Shown: positions 17,819 to 27,899 of the stretch, in pieces
Numbering within the stretch: position 1 is the stretch's first letter
Layout: each line of letters begins with the position of its first letter
DNA from: an uncultured Microbulbifer sp.
Lineage (GTDB): Bacteria; Pseudomonadota; Gammaproteobacteria; Pseudomonadales; Cellvibrionaceae
Assembly: GCF_947489355.1 (NCBI RefSeq)
Contig: NZ_CANLDD010000001.1
Location: forward strand, 186,001 to 250,000
Direction: 5' to 3'
DNA: 64,000 nt
Position numbers and translations under genes: made by a program
The notes under the pieces: generated by a model
Seen by the model: only the letters and a program-made list of their open reading frames with translations
Databases searched by the model: none
What the model was told of the DNA's origin: nothing

Positions 17819-18682
17819 ATGGATCAGATAAGTCTGGCAGTCAACGGGCGTACCGACATTGGTCAAGTACGCGAGGAAAATGAAGACAGTATTCGCTGGT
17901 ATGCCTGCGCGGATAAACCCTTCGCCTATATCGTGGTGGCCGATGGTATGGGTGGCTATACAGGGGGTGCCACGGCCAGCAAGCTGGCGGCGGAAACCAT
18001 TCAGACCCATCTCGACAACCTGCTCAAAAACACCTTTATTACCTGTAGCCCGGAGCAGCAGCAATTGATTTTGCGCGCAACCCTGATCGATGCCATCAAC
18101 AGTGCCAATACCGCGCTGCTCAATACCAAAACCCGCAGCCCACAACTTGCCAATATGGGTACGACCCTGGTTGTGGCTGTTATGTGGCACGATTTTCTTA
18201 TCGTCGCACACATTGGCGATTCCCGCGCGTACCTTTGGAACAATTACGGCTTACAGCGCCTTACGCGGGATCACAGTGTGGTGCAAGAAATGCTCGACAG
18301 CGGCCAAATCAGCCCTGGGCAGGCCAAACAATCCGGGGTGCGCAATCACATTACCCGGGCACTGGGCGTATCCGCGAGCGTGGAAGCGGAAATTAACAGC
18401 TGGAAACTCACAGAAAATGCGCTCTTGCTGCTGTGCAGTGACGGACTCACAGAATACCTGGACGACCACACGATTGAGCGTGTATTGGCGACGCATCGCC
18501 CCGCGCTGGAGTGCGTTTACCGGTTTATCGACGATGCCAACAAACTCGGGGGCCGGGACAATATCAGCGCCGGCATCCTCGAATACGCCTCCCGGCCCTT
18601 GCCGCAAATGCGTACAGAGGAACAGAGTGTAACCCAAAGGCCCAGGTCACTGGATGTGACTGTGCGTAAATCGCAACGCTAA
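17819..18682 (+). CDS. pppA: PP2C-type serine/threonine phosphatase PppA (T6SS regulation)
   Basis: A 287-residue PP2C phosphatase. Metal and phosphate motifs are complete: R.ENED (18-23), DGMGG (42-46), GTT (114-116), HIGDSRAY (131-138), CSDGLT (206-211) and GGRDN (244-248). In the T6SS threonine-phosphorylation pathway PppA removes the phosphate placed on Fha by PpkA, resetting the apparatus. Fha (tagH) and TagF are encoded on the opposite strand nearby. PppA starts the rightward group pppA-rhs, with 22 bases to rhs. It is divergent from the HUH-less transposase across a 190-bp AT-rich gap that must hold its promoter. Confidence 0.94.
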   Translation: MDQISLAVNGRTDIGQVREENEDSIRWYACADKPFAYIVVADGMGGYTGGATASKLAAETIQTHLDNLLKNTFITCSPEQQQLILRATLIDAINSANTALLNTKTRSPQLANMGTTLVVAVMWHDFLIVAHIGDSRAYLWNNYGLQRLTRDHSVVQEMLDSGQISPGQAKQSGVRNHITRALGVSASVEAEINSWKLTENALLLLCSDGLTEYLDDHTIERVLATHRPALECVYRFIDDANKLGGRDNISAGILEYASRPLPQMRTEEQSVTQRPRSLDVTVRKSQR

Positions 18683-18704
18683 CCTATTTTCCGGAAGCTG
18701 AAGA

Positions 18705-21700
18705 ATGACACCGGAACATCCCGCCCAACTCGTACCCGACCTGCTCAAGACCCTAAACCCACCACCTGTCACTTTTTCACAGCAAGACCCGGCTGCCGCC
18801 TGCCAGTGGTTGAACGCTATCCGGGGTATATCTGCGAGTCCCGGCCCTGTCGATCGAGAACCACCGCTCTGGCCACAAGCGCCATCGGTAGCGACCAATC
18901 AATACACTATTGCGATGGCGCCGGCGGTCGGGCATTTGCCCGGTATTGGTGACGGCCCGGTTCACTTTATCAACACCCCTGGTGTCAACCACCTGGGCAC
19001 CCCCGTTCCGCCTCTGGGCCAATGCCGGCGGATAGGTGACCGGGTCATTGGCAGCAATGGCGAGGTGGCCTTTGAGCGGATCGATATGGCGATACCGGGT
19101 CCGCTGCCCTTTCATTGGAAACGCTACTACCGCACCTCTATTCGTGAGGATTCGGGCATTGGTGCCGGCTGGCGCCATTCCCTGAGCGAACAATTGCTGG
19201 TGCAAGACAACCTTGTTGAACTGCAGACCGCCGAGGGGCGCAGGATCCGCTTCCAACAGCCCGCAGTAGGCCATGGTTGCTACAACCGGTTCGAACGCCT
19301 GCTGCTATCGCGCCAAAGCCTGCACAGCTATTGCCTCACTGCATTTGACCAAGCCCACAAGATTTTTCGTGCAGATGGTGTCAACAAAACACTGCCGCTC
19401 AGCGAGATTCGCGATCTGTGCGGCAACACCCTGACCATTGACTACAGCGCAGGACTGCCCAGAAAGATCGTGAGTTCCTGGGGACGGGTGGTGGAATTTC
19501 AGGTTCATGGCGGCCGGATCGATAAGCTGGTCAATCATCACGCCCCGGAAGACCAGCGGGACCTCTGTCATTATGCCTTTCACGGTGAGCTTCTCACCGA
19601 AGCCACTAGTGCCCAAAGCTCAGAGCAGTATCACTATAAAAACCTTGCCCTTATTGAACTGAGTAGCAACCAGTCTGGTACTTGCCAGTTTGAATACGAC
19701 CACCGCCAGCGCTGTCAAAAAGTGCGCTTCGATACGTCAGAGACCGTATTGCGCTGGCAGCGCAAGCGCAATACTTGTCGGGTGGAGACGCAGGACAGGG
19801 ACCCGCAGCAGCTCTGCTTTAATGGTTTTGGCCAGCTGACCTGCGAGCGCCAGGGACAGCGCCAACGCAGTTGGCTCTACGATACCTACGGCAACCTGTG
19901 CCAGCACATCGACTGTCACGGCCAGCGCACCTTCTTCCGCCACGATGCTTTCGGGCGCTGCACTCGGCGCACCCACAGTGGTATCAGCACCCGCTATCAA
20001 TACGATCAACAGGGCTTTCCCCAGGCCGCACTGATCGCTGGAGAGCAGGCCTGGCGCTACCAGTTCAGTGCTAGCGGCCGGCCGCTGACCGTGATCGATC
20101 CCGAAAAGCAGGCGTGGAAGTTTCTGTATAGCGACCGGGGCCAGCTCTCGCAGATCATCGACCCCGAGAGAGGCAAGGTGGATTTTATCTGGGATGGACA
20201 GGGGCAACTGCAAACCGTGCGCTGCGGGGAACAGCAGTGGGGATTCGAGTACGACCACTGGCAGCGGGTGACCGCAATAGTAACAGGCGGCGAAGCCCGT
20301 TGCGCGTGGCGCTATGGGGCGGCCGGTGAAGTGCGCGAAGCCCGCCTGGGTCTTCACCACTATACCCTCGACTACGCAAGGCGCGGGTTGCCCTGCGCAA
20401 TTCACGCCGGCAACAACCAGCGCCTCCATTGGGAGTTCGACAGTGCCGGGCGGGCGTGTCAGATCCATTTTGCCGATGGCAACAGCTGGGAACTGCTGCG
20501 CACGCCCCACGGCCAGCTGGCGCAGCTACGGACCTCCAATGGCGACTACTGTTGGCGATACGATGCGCTCGGGCAACTGGTCTGCCACCAGGCACCGGGC
20601 GGTCGCCAGTTGCGCTGGCACTACGACGTCGACGGCACTTTGCGCGAGTACTGCGACAACGATTGTCACTGGTATTTTCTCTACAACGAGCGCGGAGCTG
20701 TTACCGGGATTCGCAACAACAACGGCCAGAGCAGTGCGTTTCACTACGACACCCAACTGAGACTGATCCAGGCCAACAATCTGCACGCCTCGGTTCGCTT
20801 CCGGTACGATCAGCGCGGCCGGGTGATCGCCGAAAATCACAACAGCAGCGACGTCCGCGACTTCAGCCTGAAATATCAGTACGATTCCCGTGGCTGGCTA
20901 CGCAGCGCCAGCTCGGATGATCTCGACCTCATCTACACCTTCGCACCCTGCGGATCCCTGTATAGCATCGACGCCAATGGAGCGCCCATACTACGCACCG
21001 AGGCAGAGGGCCGGGATACCCTTTTGGTGCAGGGGGAGGTGCGCAGTATTCACAGGTATCAGTACGGACATTTGTCCGCTCTGGAGAGCGGCGGGACCCC
21101 GGCCTGGAAATTCGAACAACCGCCCCCTTTACCACTCACCGCCTCTGTTCGCCATACGGGGTCTGCCCGGGTGGAAATAGACCGGGACAAACGCGGCAAT
21201 GTCATCGGCGTGCGGGACATGCCCGCGCGCAGGAATTTCCGCTATCACTACGACGGCTGGGGACTGATGGGCACTGCAGAATGCGCTGAGTTCAAAACCT
21301 ACTTCCGTTACGATCCCTTCGGCCGGCGTCTGAGTAAAACCTGTACACATCGCAAATCCACGCACCAGCGACGGGTGATTACCCGTTGGAGTGGCCTGGG
21401 GATCTGGGCGGAAACCCTGCAGATAGATGGAAAATCCCGCAGTCCCGGTCACTGGATACACCACCCTCTGACCCGCACCGTTCTGTGCCACTGGAAATCC
21501 GCTGGCAGCGAGCACTACCTGAACAGTCCCGATGGTAAGCCCCTGGCCATCTGCGATGCAAAAGGGGCAGTGCGTTGGCTTCAGGATCCCGGCAAAAGGG
21601 AAAATACCGGTAGCAGCAATCGACAGCAACCCGACTCCTGGCGCGGTATCAACCTGATTGCCGATACCGAGACCGGCCTGTGGTATCACCCCCTGGGATA

Positions 21701-21806
21701 CTGGCACCCGGGGTTGCGGATCTGGCTTAACGGACCTGGGGTTTTTACACGCTGCACTGCCGACACTGCAGTGGGCGGGCTCCGAGACGGGTCGATCACT
21801 ACTTGA
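18705..21806 (+). CDS. RHS/YD-repeat protein lacking the core-end motif and toxin tip
   Basis: A 1033-residue RHS protein. The N-terminal part has the DUF6531-like entry (GDRVIGSNGEVAFERIDMAIPGPLPFHWKRYYRTS, then GAGWRH). Many YD repeats follow (YDTYGNL, YDQQGFPQ, YDALGQLV, YDSRGWLR, YDPFGRRL). The C-terminus reads ETGLWYHPLGYWHPGLRIWLNGPG, the degraded equivalent of the R[YF]YDP..GRFLSPDP core end. It then stops about 25 residues later without the GG.N.Y.Y..NP...DP.G motif needed for autoproteolysis and without a C-terminal toxin. No PAAR domain was seen. RHS proteins at T6SS loci usually carry polymorphic toxins in a beta-cage. This one may be a truncated effector, a structural shell, or a donor cassette. 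It follows pppA by 22 bases and is probably co-transcribed. Confidence 0.9.
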   Translation: MTPEHPAQLVPDLLKTLNPPPVTFSQQDPAAACQWLNAIRGISASPGPVDREPPLWPQAPSVATNQYTIAMAPAVGHLPGIGDGPVHFINTPGVNHLGTPVPPLGQCRRIGDRVIGSNGEVAFERIDMAIPGPLPFHWKRYYRTSIREDSGIGAGWRHSLSEQLLVQDNLVELQTAEGRRIRFQQPAVGHGCYNRFERLLLSRQSLHSYCLTAFDQAHKIFRADGVNKTLPLSEIRDLCGNTLTIDYSAGLPRKIVSSWGRVVEFQVHGGRIDKLVNHHAPEDQRDLCHYAFHGELLTEATSAQSSEQYHYKNLALIELSSNQSGTCQFEYDHRQRCQKVRFDTSETVLRWQRKRNTCRVETQDRDPQQLCFNGFGQLTCERQGQRQRSWLYDTYGNLCQHIDCHGQRTFFRHDAFGRCTRRTHSGISTRYQYDQQGFPQAALIAGEQAWRYQFSASGRPLTVIDPEKQAWKFLYSDRGQLSQIIDPERGKVDFIWDGQGQLQTVRCGEQQWGFEYDHWQRVTAIVTGGEARCAWRYGAAGEVREARLGLHHYTLDYARRGLPCAIHAGNNQRLHWEFDSAGRACQIHFADGNSWELLRTPHGQLAQLRTSNGDYCWRYDALGQLVCHQAPGGRQLRWHYDVDGTLREYCDNDCHWYFLYNERGAVTGIRNNNGQSSAFHYDTQLRLIQANNLHASVRFRYDQRGRVIAENHNSSDVRDFSLKYQYDSRGWLRSASSDDLDLIYTFAPCGSLYSIDANGAPILRTEAEGRDTLLVQGEVRSIHRYQYGHLSALESGGTPAWKFEQPPPLPLTASVRHTGSARVEIDRDKRGNVIGVRDMPARRNFRYHYDGWGLMGTAECAEFKTYFRYDPFGRRLSKTCTHRKSTHQRRVITRWSGLGIWAETLQIDGKSRSPGHWIHHPLTRTVLCHWKSAGSEHYLNSPDGKPLAICDAKGAVRWLQDPGKRENTGSSNRQQPDSWRGINLIADTETGLWYHPLGYWHPGLRIWLNGPGVFTRCTADTAVGGLRDGSITT

Positions 21807-21896
21807 CGCCGGGTCCAAAGACAACCGGCGGTGCTTACGCCATCCTCCTGCCCAACCTCTACACTCTGATAATCAGGTCAATCGTGCGGCTGAACC

Positions 21897-22919
21897 ATGA
21901 AAGCCACGCCCGATTTTGAAATTGGCGATATTCCGGTGTCCAGAGGGGAGTCCCGCCGCATCGACCTGCCCGTTGTCAGCCTGTATACAAACACCGAGAT
22001 GGCCATTCCCGTCCATGTACAGCGCGGCAAAAGGGACGGCCCGGTCCTCTTTGTCTGCGCTGCGGTGCACGGGGATGAGTTAAACGGCATTGAGGTGATC
22101 AGCCGCCTGATCCGCAGGCGCGCGCTGCAGTCGCTACGCGGTACTTTGATCGCGGTACCGATGGTCAATGTGTATGGCGTACTGCAACACACCCGCTATC
22201 TACCCGATCGGCGCGACCTCAACCGCTCCTTTCCCGGATCGACCAAAGGGTCGCTGGCGGCGCGTATGGCCCATGTGTTCCTCAACGAAGTCGTGACCAA
22301 ATGCGACTATGGCATCGACCTGCACACCGGCGCCGCCCATCGCAGTAACCTGCCACAGATTCGCGCCAACCTGGATGACGTAGCCACCCGCGCTATGGCC
22401 AAAGCCTTCGGTGTGCCGGTGCTGCTAAACACCTCCATCCGGGACGGCTCCCTGCGCCAGGCGGCCGCGGACCTTGGGGTAAGGATCCTGCTCTACGAAG
22501 CAGGGGAGGCCCTGCGTTTTGACGAGCTCTGTATCCGCGCCGGCGTAAAAGGGGTGATCAATGTCCTGCGGCACCTGCATATGCTGCCGAAAGGACGCAG
22601 GAACAACCCCATCGAGCCGTTTGTCGCGCGGCGCAGCGGCTGGCTGAGGGCCGGTGACAGTGGTATTGCCAACTATATGAAGTCCCTGGGAGATCAGGTA
22701 CACGAGGGGGAGCTGCTGGCAACGATTGCCGACCCTTTCGGCAATGCACTCGACCGGGTCTGCTGCAACGGCGTGGGCATTATTATCGGGCAACAGAATA
22801 TCCCCCTGGTGCAGGAGGGCGAGGCGATGTACCACATCGCCTATTTCCGCGAGCCGCAGGAAGTGGTGGAAAACCTCGAGCTGCTGCAGGACAGCCTGCT
22901 GCCGGATGAAAACTTCTGA
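21897..22919 (+). CDS. AstE/AspA-family zinc deacylase (M14-like)
   Basis: A 340-residue member of the succinylglutamate desuccinylase/aspartoacylase family (COG3608-like). Zinc ligands appear in VHGDELNGIEV (H and E) and in the downstream IDLHTGA (H). DRRDLNRSFPG is the family substrate-binding signature. The C-terminal third is a beta-rich domain ending GVGIIIGQQNIPLVQEGEAMYHIA. The true substrate cannot be read from the sequence; such proteins deacylate N-acyl amino acids. It begins 90 bases after rhs on the same strand, without a strong ribosome site. It may be co-transcribed with pppA-rhs or be unrelated. It converges with mltB, seven bases away. Confidence 0.85.
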   Translation: MKATPDFEIGDIPVSRGESRRIDLPVVSLYTNTEMAIPVHVQRGKRDGPVLFVCAAVHGDELNGIEVISRLIRRRALQSLRGTLIAVPMVNVYGVLQHTRYLPDRRDLNRSFPGSTKGSLAARMAHVFLNEVVTKCDYGIDLHTGAAHRSNLPQIRANLDDVATRAMAKAFGVPVLLNTSIRDGSLRQAAADLGVRILLYEAGEALRFDELCIRAGVKGVINVLRHLHMLPKGRRNNPIEPFVARRSGWLRAGDSGIANYMKSLGDQVHEGELLATIADPFGNALDRVCCNGVGIIIGQQNIPLVQEGEAMYHIAYFREPQEVVENLELLQDSLLPDENF

Positions 22920-22926
22920 TCGCACC

Positions 22927-24147
22927 TTACTGCCGCTGCAGTAATTCAAGCACCTCTTTGCTGGGATAGCCCTTGACCGCAACGCCAGCCCGCGCCTCGA
23001 ACGCCCGAATGGCCTTGCGGGTAGCGGGGCCGGCCTTGCCATCGATTTCGCCACTGTAAAAGCCCTGCTGATTTAACAGTTTCTGCAGTTCCTCCACCTG
23101 GCCGCTTTGCAGGGGGGTAAAGGGGCGATTCCAGTCCTTGACCAACGGGGGAGCGCCACCGATGCGATCGGCAAGCAGGCCGATGGCTATTGCGTAGCGA
23201 TCGGAGTTGTTATAGCGCTTCAACACAAAGAAGTTTTTGAATACCAGAAAGACCGGGCCCTGGCGGCCATCCGGCAATTTCAGTTCGGCCACCGCCGCCT
23301 TACTGGGGAAGGGGTCGCCATTGGCGCGCTTGACACCGAGTTTTTCCCACTCCGCCACAGTGAGTTTGCCCGCCGGCAGTCTACGCTGAGGGATAGTCAC
23401 TTCATACCCCCAAGGCTTGCCGCGCTGCCAGCCATTGCTCGACAGCAGATTGGCCGCTGTGGCCAGGGCATCGGGCACGGAGTTCCAGATATCGCGCTTG
23501 CCATCGCCATCGATATCCACTGCGTAAGCCAAGTAGCTGGTGGGAATAAACTGGGTATGGCCCATGGCACCAGCCCAGGAACCGAGCAGATAGCGGTCTT
23601 CGATATCCCCGGCTTGCAGTATCTTCAGGGCAGCGAGCAGCTGCTGGCGACCGAACTTTTTGCGTTTTTGGTCGGCATAGGCGAGGGTCGCTAGGGAGCG
23701 GATCACATTGCGCAAGACCTTGTCATTGCCGAGAATACCGCCAAAGCTCGACTCCACCGACCAGATCGCCAGGAGAATATCCGGGTCCACGCCAAAGCGT
23801 TTCTCGATTTTGTCGAGCCAGGGCGCTATTTTTTCCTTTTCCTGTTTGCCCCGCTCAATCGCCCTGCGCTGCACCCGGTTATCAAAGTACTGCCATACCG
23901 GCGCCTTGAACTCCGGCTGGAAACTGGCCCTGTCCAACACCCACTGGTCCGGCGAGGTAATGCCCTTAAATGCCTGATCGTAAACCTGTGCGGAAATACC
24001 ATTACTAATGGCTGTCTGGCGAAATTCCCGCACCCATTGCTCGAAAGCCGGGTCGGGCTGATCGGCCGCCTGGGCAACAGTGCAGAAAAGTGCCGCAAAG
24101 AGCGCGAGGAGACAGGGCAGCGAAGGGGTTCTGTACGGTTGACGCAT
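22927..24147 (-). CDS. MltB-type lytic murein transglycosylase with peptidoglycan-binding domain
   Basis: A 406-residue exported enzyme. A signal peptide with hydrophobic core (LPCLLALFAALFCTVAQA) ends near AQA-AD; there is no lipobox. The catalytic SLT_2/MltB domain includes DILLAIWSVESSFGGILGN (catalytic Glu in VESSFG), GSWAGAMGHTQFIPTSY and DGDGKRDIWNSVPDALATAANLL. A C-terminal PG_binding_1 domain reads LQSGQVEELQKLLNQQGFYSGEIDGKAGPATRKAI. It cleaves glycan strands in the periplasm to 1,6-anhydro ends. The frame is open upstream to 24375, but the ATG at 24147 begins a proper signal peptide and has AAGGGT upstream. The protein resembles Pseudomonas SltB/MltB paralogs with added PGB. Confidence 0.92.
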   Translation of the reverse strand: MRQPYRTPSLPCLLALFAALFCTVAQAADQPDPAFEQWVREFRQTAISNGISAQVYDQAFKGITSPDQWVLDRASFQPEFKAPVWQYFDNRVQRRAIERGKQEKEKIAPWLDKIEKRFGVDPDILLAIWSVESSFGGILGNDKVLRNVIRSLATLAYADQKRKKFGRQQLLAALKILQAGDIEDRYLLGSWAGAMGHTQFIPTSYLAYAVDIDGDGKRDIWNSVPDALATAANLLSSNGWQRGKPWGYEVTIPQRRLPAGKLTVAEWEKLGVKRANGDPFPSKAAVAELKLPDGRQGPVFLVFKNFFVLKRYNNSDRYAIAIGLLADRIGGAPPLVKDWNRPFTPLQSGQVEELQKLLNQQGFYSGEIDGKAGPATRKAIRAFEARAGVAVKGYPSKEVLELLQRQ

Positions 24148-24275
24148 TGCGGTACCCTTGATACTGGATTCTGCTCGCTCAAGGGTAGACCGAGTCCCCA
24201 TGATCTGAAAGGCGGTTTTTACCGGTGACCGGCCACAGGGGCGGTTTGCCGGCAATCGCCGCGGGCGCACGGCAT

Positions 24276-24929
24276 TCAGGGGATCACATAAAACAGCACG
24301 GCAAAGAAGTGCAGGATCCCACCGGCCAAAACAAACAGATGCCAGATGGCGTGATGGAAGCGCAGGCTGCGCCACAGGTAGAAAACGATGCCGCCGGTAT
24401 AACAGAGGCCACCTATCATCAGCAACCAGAGACCACCGGTTTCAAGGCTGCCCGCCAGCGGCTTGATTGCGGCGATCACCACCCACCCCATCAGCGCGCT
24501 GAGGGTAATGGAAAGGGCACGAATCCTCTTTAGCGGGGTTAGCTGGATAATCAGTCCCAACAGGGCCAGCCCCCAGATAATCCCGAACAGCCACCAGCCC
24601 CAGGGGCCGCGCAGAGTCACCAGGGTAAACGGCGTATAGGTCCCTGCAATCAGCAGGAATATCGAGGAGTGGTCCAGTGTGCGCAATACCGCCTTGGCCC
24701 CGATATGGCTCACGGCATGGTACAGGGTCGAGGCGAGAAAGCACAGGATCAGGGTCGAGGCATAGACACTGGCACTGACAATATGCCAGGCATCACCGCG
24801 CAGGGCGGCAAAACCGCTCAGAACCCCCAGGCCTGCGATGGCGAGCAGCGCTCCGATACCGTGGGTGACGCTATTGGCAATCTCTTCGGCAAAGCTATAG
24901 CGACTGGTAACGGATACGGATCTAGGCAT
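24276..24929 (-). CDS. hemolysin III / PAQR-family integral membrane protein
   Basis: A 217-residue protein of the HlyIII/YqfA family, with about seven hydrophobic segments. Family motifs are SFAEEIANSVTHGIGALLAIAG near the start, STLYHAVSH in the second loop, LDHSSIFLLIAGTYTPF in the middle, and the final FHHAIWHLFVLAGGILHFFAV. The conserved Ser/His/Asp residues of these loops form a metal site in PAQR-type proteins. The bacterial function is poorly defined; the haemolysin name is historical and does not imply virulence. It is monocistronic as far as can be seen, with 128 bases to mltB and 141 bases from purA, and has no clear ribosome site. Confidence 0.93.
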   Translation of the reverse strand: MPRSVSVTSRYSFAEEIANSVTHGIGALLAIAGLGVLSGFAALRGDAWHIVSASVYASTLILCFLASTLYHAVSHIGAKAVLRTLDHSSIFLLIAGTYTPFTLVTLRGPWGWWLFGIIWGLALLGLIIQLTPLKRIRALSITLSALMGWVVIAAIKPLAGSLETGGLWLLMIGGLCYTGGIVFYLWRSLRFHHAIWHLFVLAGGILHFFAVLFYVIP

Positions 24930-25070
24930 GGATTCACCCGGTCAAATTCAGGTTTCGAGCCCCGTAAAACTGCTCGGCCAACGGCATGGATCAAACCCCA
25001 TCATCAGTGGCCCCATGGAAAATAGCAAGAACTGCATCAGACCATTGATTCACTTCCCGCTCGCCAAAGC

Positions 25071-26405
<1,335 letters not shown>

Positions 26406-26460
26406 CTAAACTCAGGTTTTTCTCTAGTTGAAGCTGTAAGCCCCGGCAAAAGTGGCTATC

Positions 26461-26508
26461 AGGGATTTCTGCCGCACAGTGTGCGGCACCGCTGTGGCCG
26501 CTATCCCT
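26461..26508 (-). other. stem-loop between hisZ and purA
   Basis: TGCCGCAC at 26470-26477 pairs perfectly with GTGCGGCA at 26481-26488 around AGT. AGGGAT (26461-26466) pairs with ATCCCT (26503-26508), enclosing it and including the hisZ stop codon. There is no U-run, so termination is doubtful. In the message this lies between the hisZ stop and purA start and may control processing or read-through. Confidence 0.45.
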
Positions 26509-27704
26509 TAATCCCGTGGCTTCACCGCCCAGGAGTCCCTGTCGAGCACCAGCTCGCGGTCGCAGCGCGTATGGAGATCGCTGTCTGTGTCACCGCACAG
26601 CGCGGCAATCACCACCTCTCCCCGCGCGCGCAGTTCGCCAACGGTGCGCCAAAACCCGGCGGCGTCATCCGACCCATGGACTTGCGGCGCAAGAATAGCT
26701 CCGGCGCCCGGTGCCGGGCCATTGCCCAGGGTATTGAGCGCTACCAGGTCGCTACTGAAGCCGGTGGCCGGGCGATTGCGCCCAAAGACCGCACCAATAC
26801 CGTTATAGCGGCCACCATTGGCAAGCGCCTGGCCGTGCCCCGGTGTATAGGCGGCGAACACCAGCCCGGTTTCATAGTCGTAACCGCGCACTTCACTTAA
26901 ATCAAAAAACAGTTCCACCGCCGGGTAGCGTCCGTGCAGGGCATCTGCCACCTTGCGCAGGTCAGTCAGCGCGCCCTGCAACGCTGCCGGCGCACCGGCG
27001 AGCATTGCGTCAGCCCTCTCCAGGCACTCCACGCCCCCCGCCAACCCGGGCAATACCTGCAACCAGGCGGCCGTCTGTGGGTCGGCAACATTTTCCGCCA
27101 CCCAACTGCGCACATCGGCGCTCGCTTTGCTCTGTAGCAGGGCGGACAGCGCCTCGCGCTGTGCTTCGTCCAGCCCCCCCGCCTCGGCCAGACTGCGATA
27201 GATGGCAACGTGGCCGAGATCCAGGTGAATGCGTTCAACCCCGGCAATCTGCAGGCTCTCCAGCATCAGTGAAATGACCTCGATATCCCCATTCAGGTTG
27301 TCGACACCAAACAGTTCTGCACCGACCTGGAACGGGGCGCGGGAACCCATGGCCGTGCGCGGTCGGGTATACAGAACATGGCCGGCGTAACACAGGCGGT
27401 TGGCACCGGCGCGCGGAAAACTGTGCGCATCGATACGAGCGGCTTGCGGGGTGATATCGGCGCGGATACCCAAGGTGCGGCCTGAGATCTGGTCGGTAAC
27501 TTTGAAGGTACTCAGATCCACATCCCGCCCCATCCCAATCAACAGGGACTCGGTGAATTCCAGCATCGGCGGTATCACCAGTTCGTAGCCCCAACAGTGG
27601 TAGAGATCCAACAGTCGGCGGCGCAGGGTTTCAACCTGAACGGCATCTGCAGGCAGAATTTCCGCGATGCCATCGGGCAACATCCAGCGATCAGCTTGGG
27701 TCAT
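26508..27704 (-). CDS. hisZ: ATP phosphoribosyltransferase regulatory subunit HisZ
   Basis: A 398-residue class II histidyl-tRNA synthetase-like protein. Residues near the start (WMLPDGIAEILPADA) and motif 2-like segments (TDQISGRTLGIRADITPQAARIDA, RLCYAGHVLYTRPR, EFFQ-like QVGAELFGV) show the synthetase fold. The C-terminal anticodon-binding domain of HisS is missing, and the histidine-site region is YDYETGLVFAAYTPGHGQALANGGRYNGI. This is the usual make-up of HisZ, which partners the short HisG to make the allosteric first enzyme of histidine synthesis. No hisG is in the window. It starts 48 bases after the intrinsic terminator of the hfl operon, so it probably has its own promoter or relies on read-through. 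Confidence 0.93.
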   Translation of the reverse strand: MTQADRWMLPDGIAEILPADAVQVETLRRRLLDLYHCWGYELVIPPMLEFTESLLIGMGRDVDLSTFKVTDQISGRTLGIRADITPQAARIDAHSFPRAGANRLCYAGHVLYTRPRTAMGSRAPFQVGAELFGVDNLNGDIEVISLMLESLQIAGVERIHLDLGHVAIYRSLAEAGGLDEAQREALSALLQSKASADVRSWVAENVADPQTAAWLQVLPGLAGGVECLERADAMLAGAPAALQGALTDLRKVADALHGRYPAVELFFDLSEVRGYDYETGLVFAAYTPGHGQALANGGRYNGIGAVFGRNRPATGFSSDLVALNTLGNGPAPGAGAILAPQVHGSDDAAGFWRTVGELRARGEVVIAALCGDTDSDLHTRCDRELVLDRDSWAVKPRD

Positions 27705-27751
27705 GGTGAAACGGACTTTTCAAAGTTAACAGGATGGCCGGCAGTTGCCAC

Positions 27752-27776
27752 AAAAAAACCGGGCGAGGCCCGGTTT
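27752..27776 (-). terminator. intrinsic terminator after the hfq-hflXKC block
   Basis: On the minus strand AAACCGGGC pairs with GCCCGGTTT (9 bp, 3-base loop), immediately followed by a run of T. It lies about 125 bases beyond the hflC stop and just before hisZ. This is the clearest leftward intrinsic terminator in the window. Confidence 0.8.
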
Positions 27777-27820
27777 GTGTGATTTTAGCATCAAGTACTG
27801 GCGGGAAGGTAGGGTTTTTG

Positions 27821-27841
27821 GGGCTGTCGGTGCGACAGCCC
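27821..27841. repeat. perfect hairpin in the hflC 3' region
   Basis: GGGCTGTCG and CGACAGCCC form a 9-bp perfect stem with a GTG loop, about 60 bases after hflC and 45 bases before the terminator. No T-run follows on the minus strand. It may stabilise the 3' end of the hfl transcript. Confidence 0.5.
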
Positions 27842-27899
27842 GGGACTCCCGTAAGAGACGCGCAGACCCGTAGGTAAAGCGCCGATTGGTTTTTCCCGC

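Noticed and set aside
21740-21900. A frameshift at the end of the RHS gene that would hide a toxin tip
   Set aside because: I translated the other two frames by eye and found no GG.N.Y.Y..NP or DP.G motif and no toxin-like domain before the next gene. The phrase TTGGAYAILLPNLYTL in one frame is only a faint resemblance.
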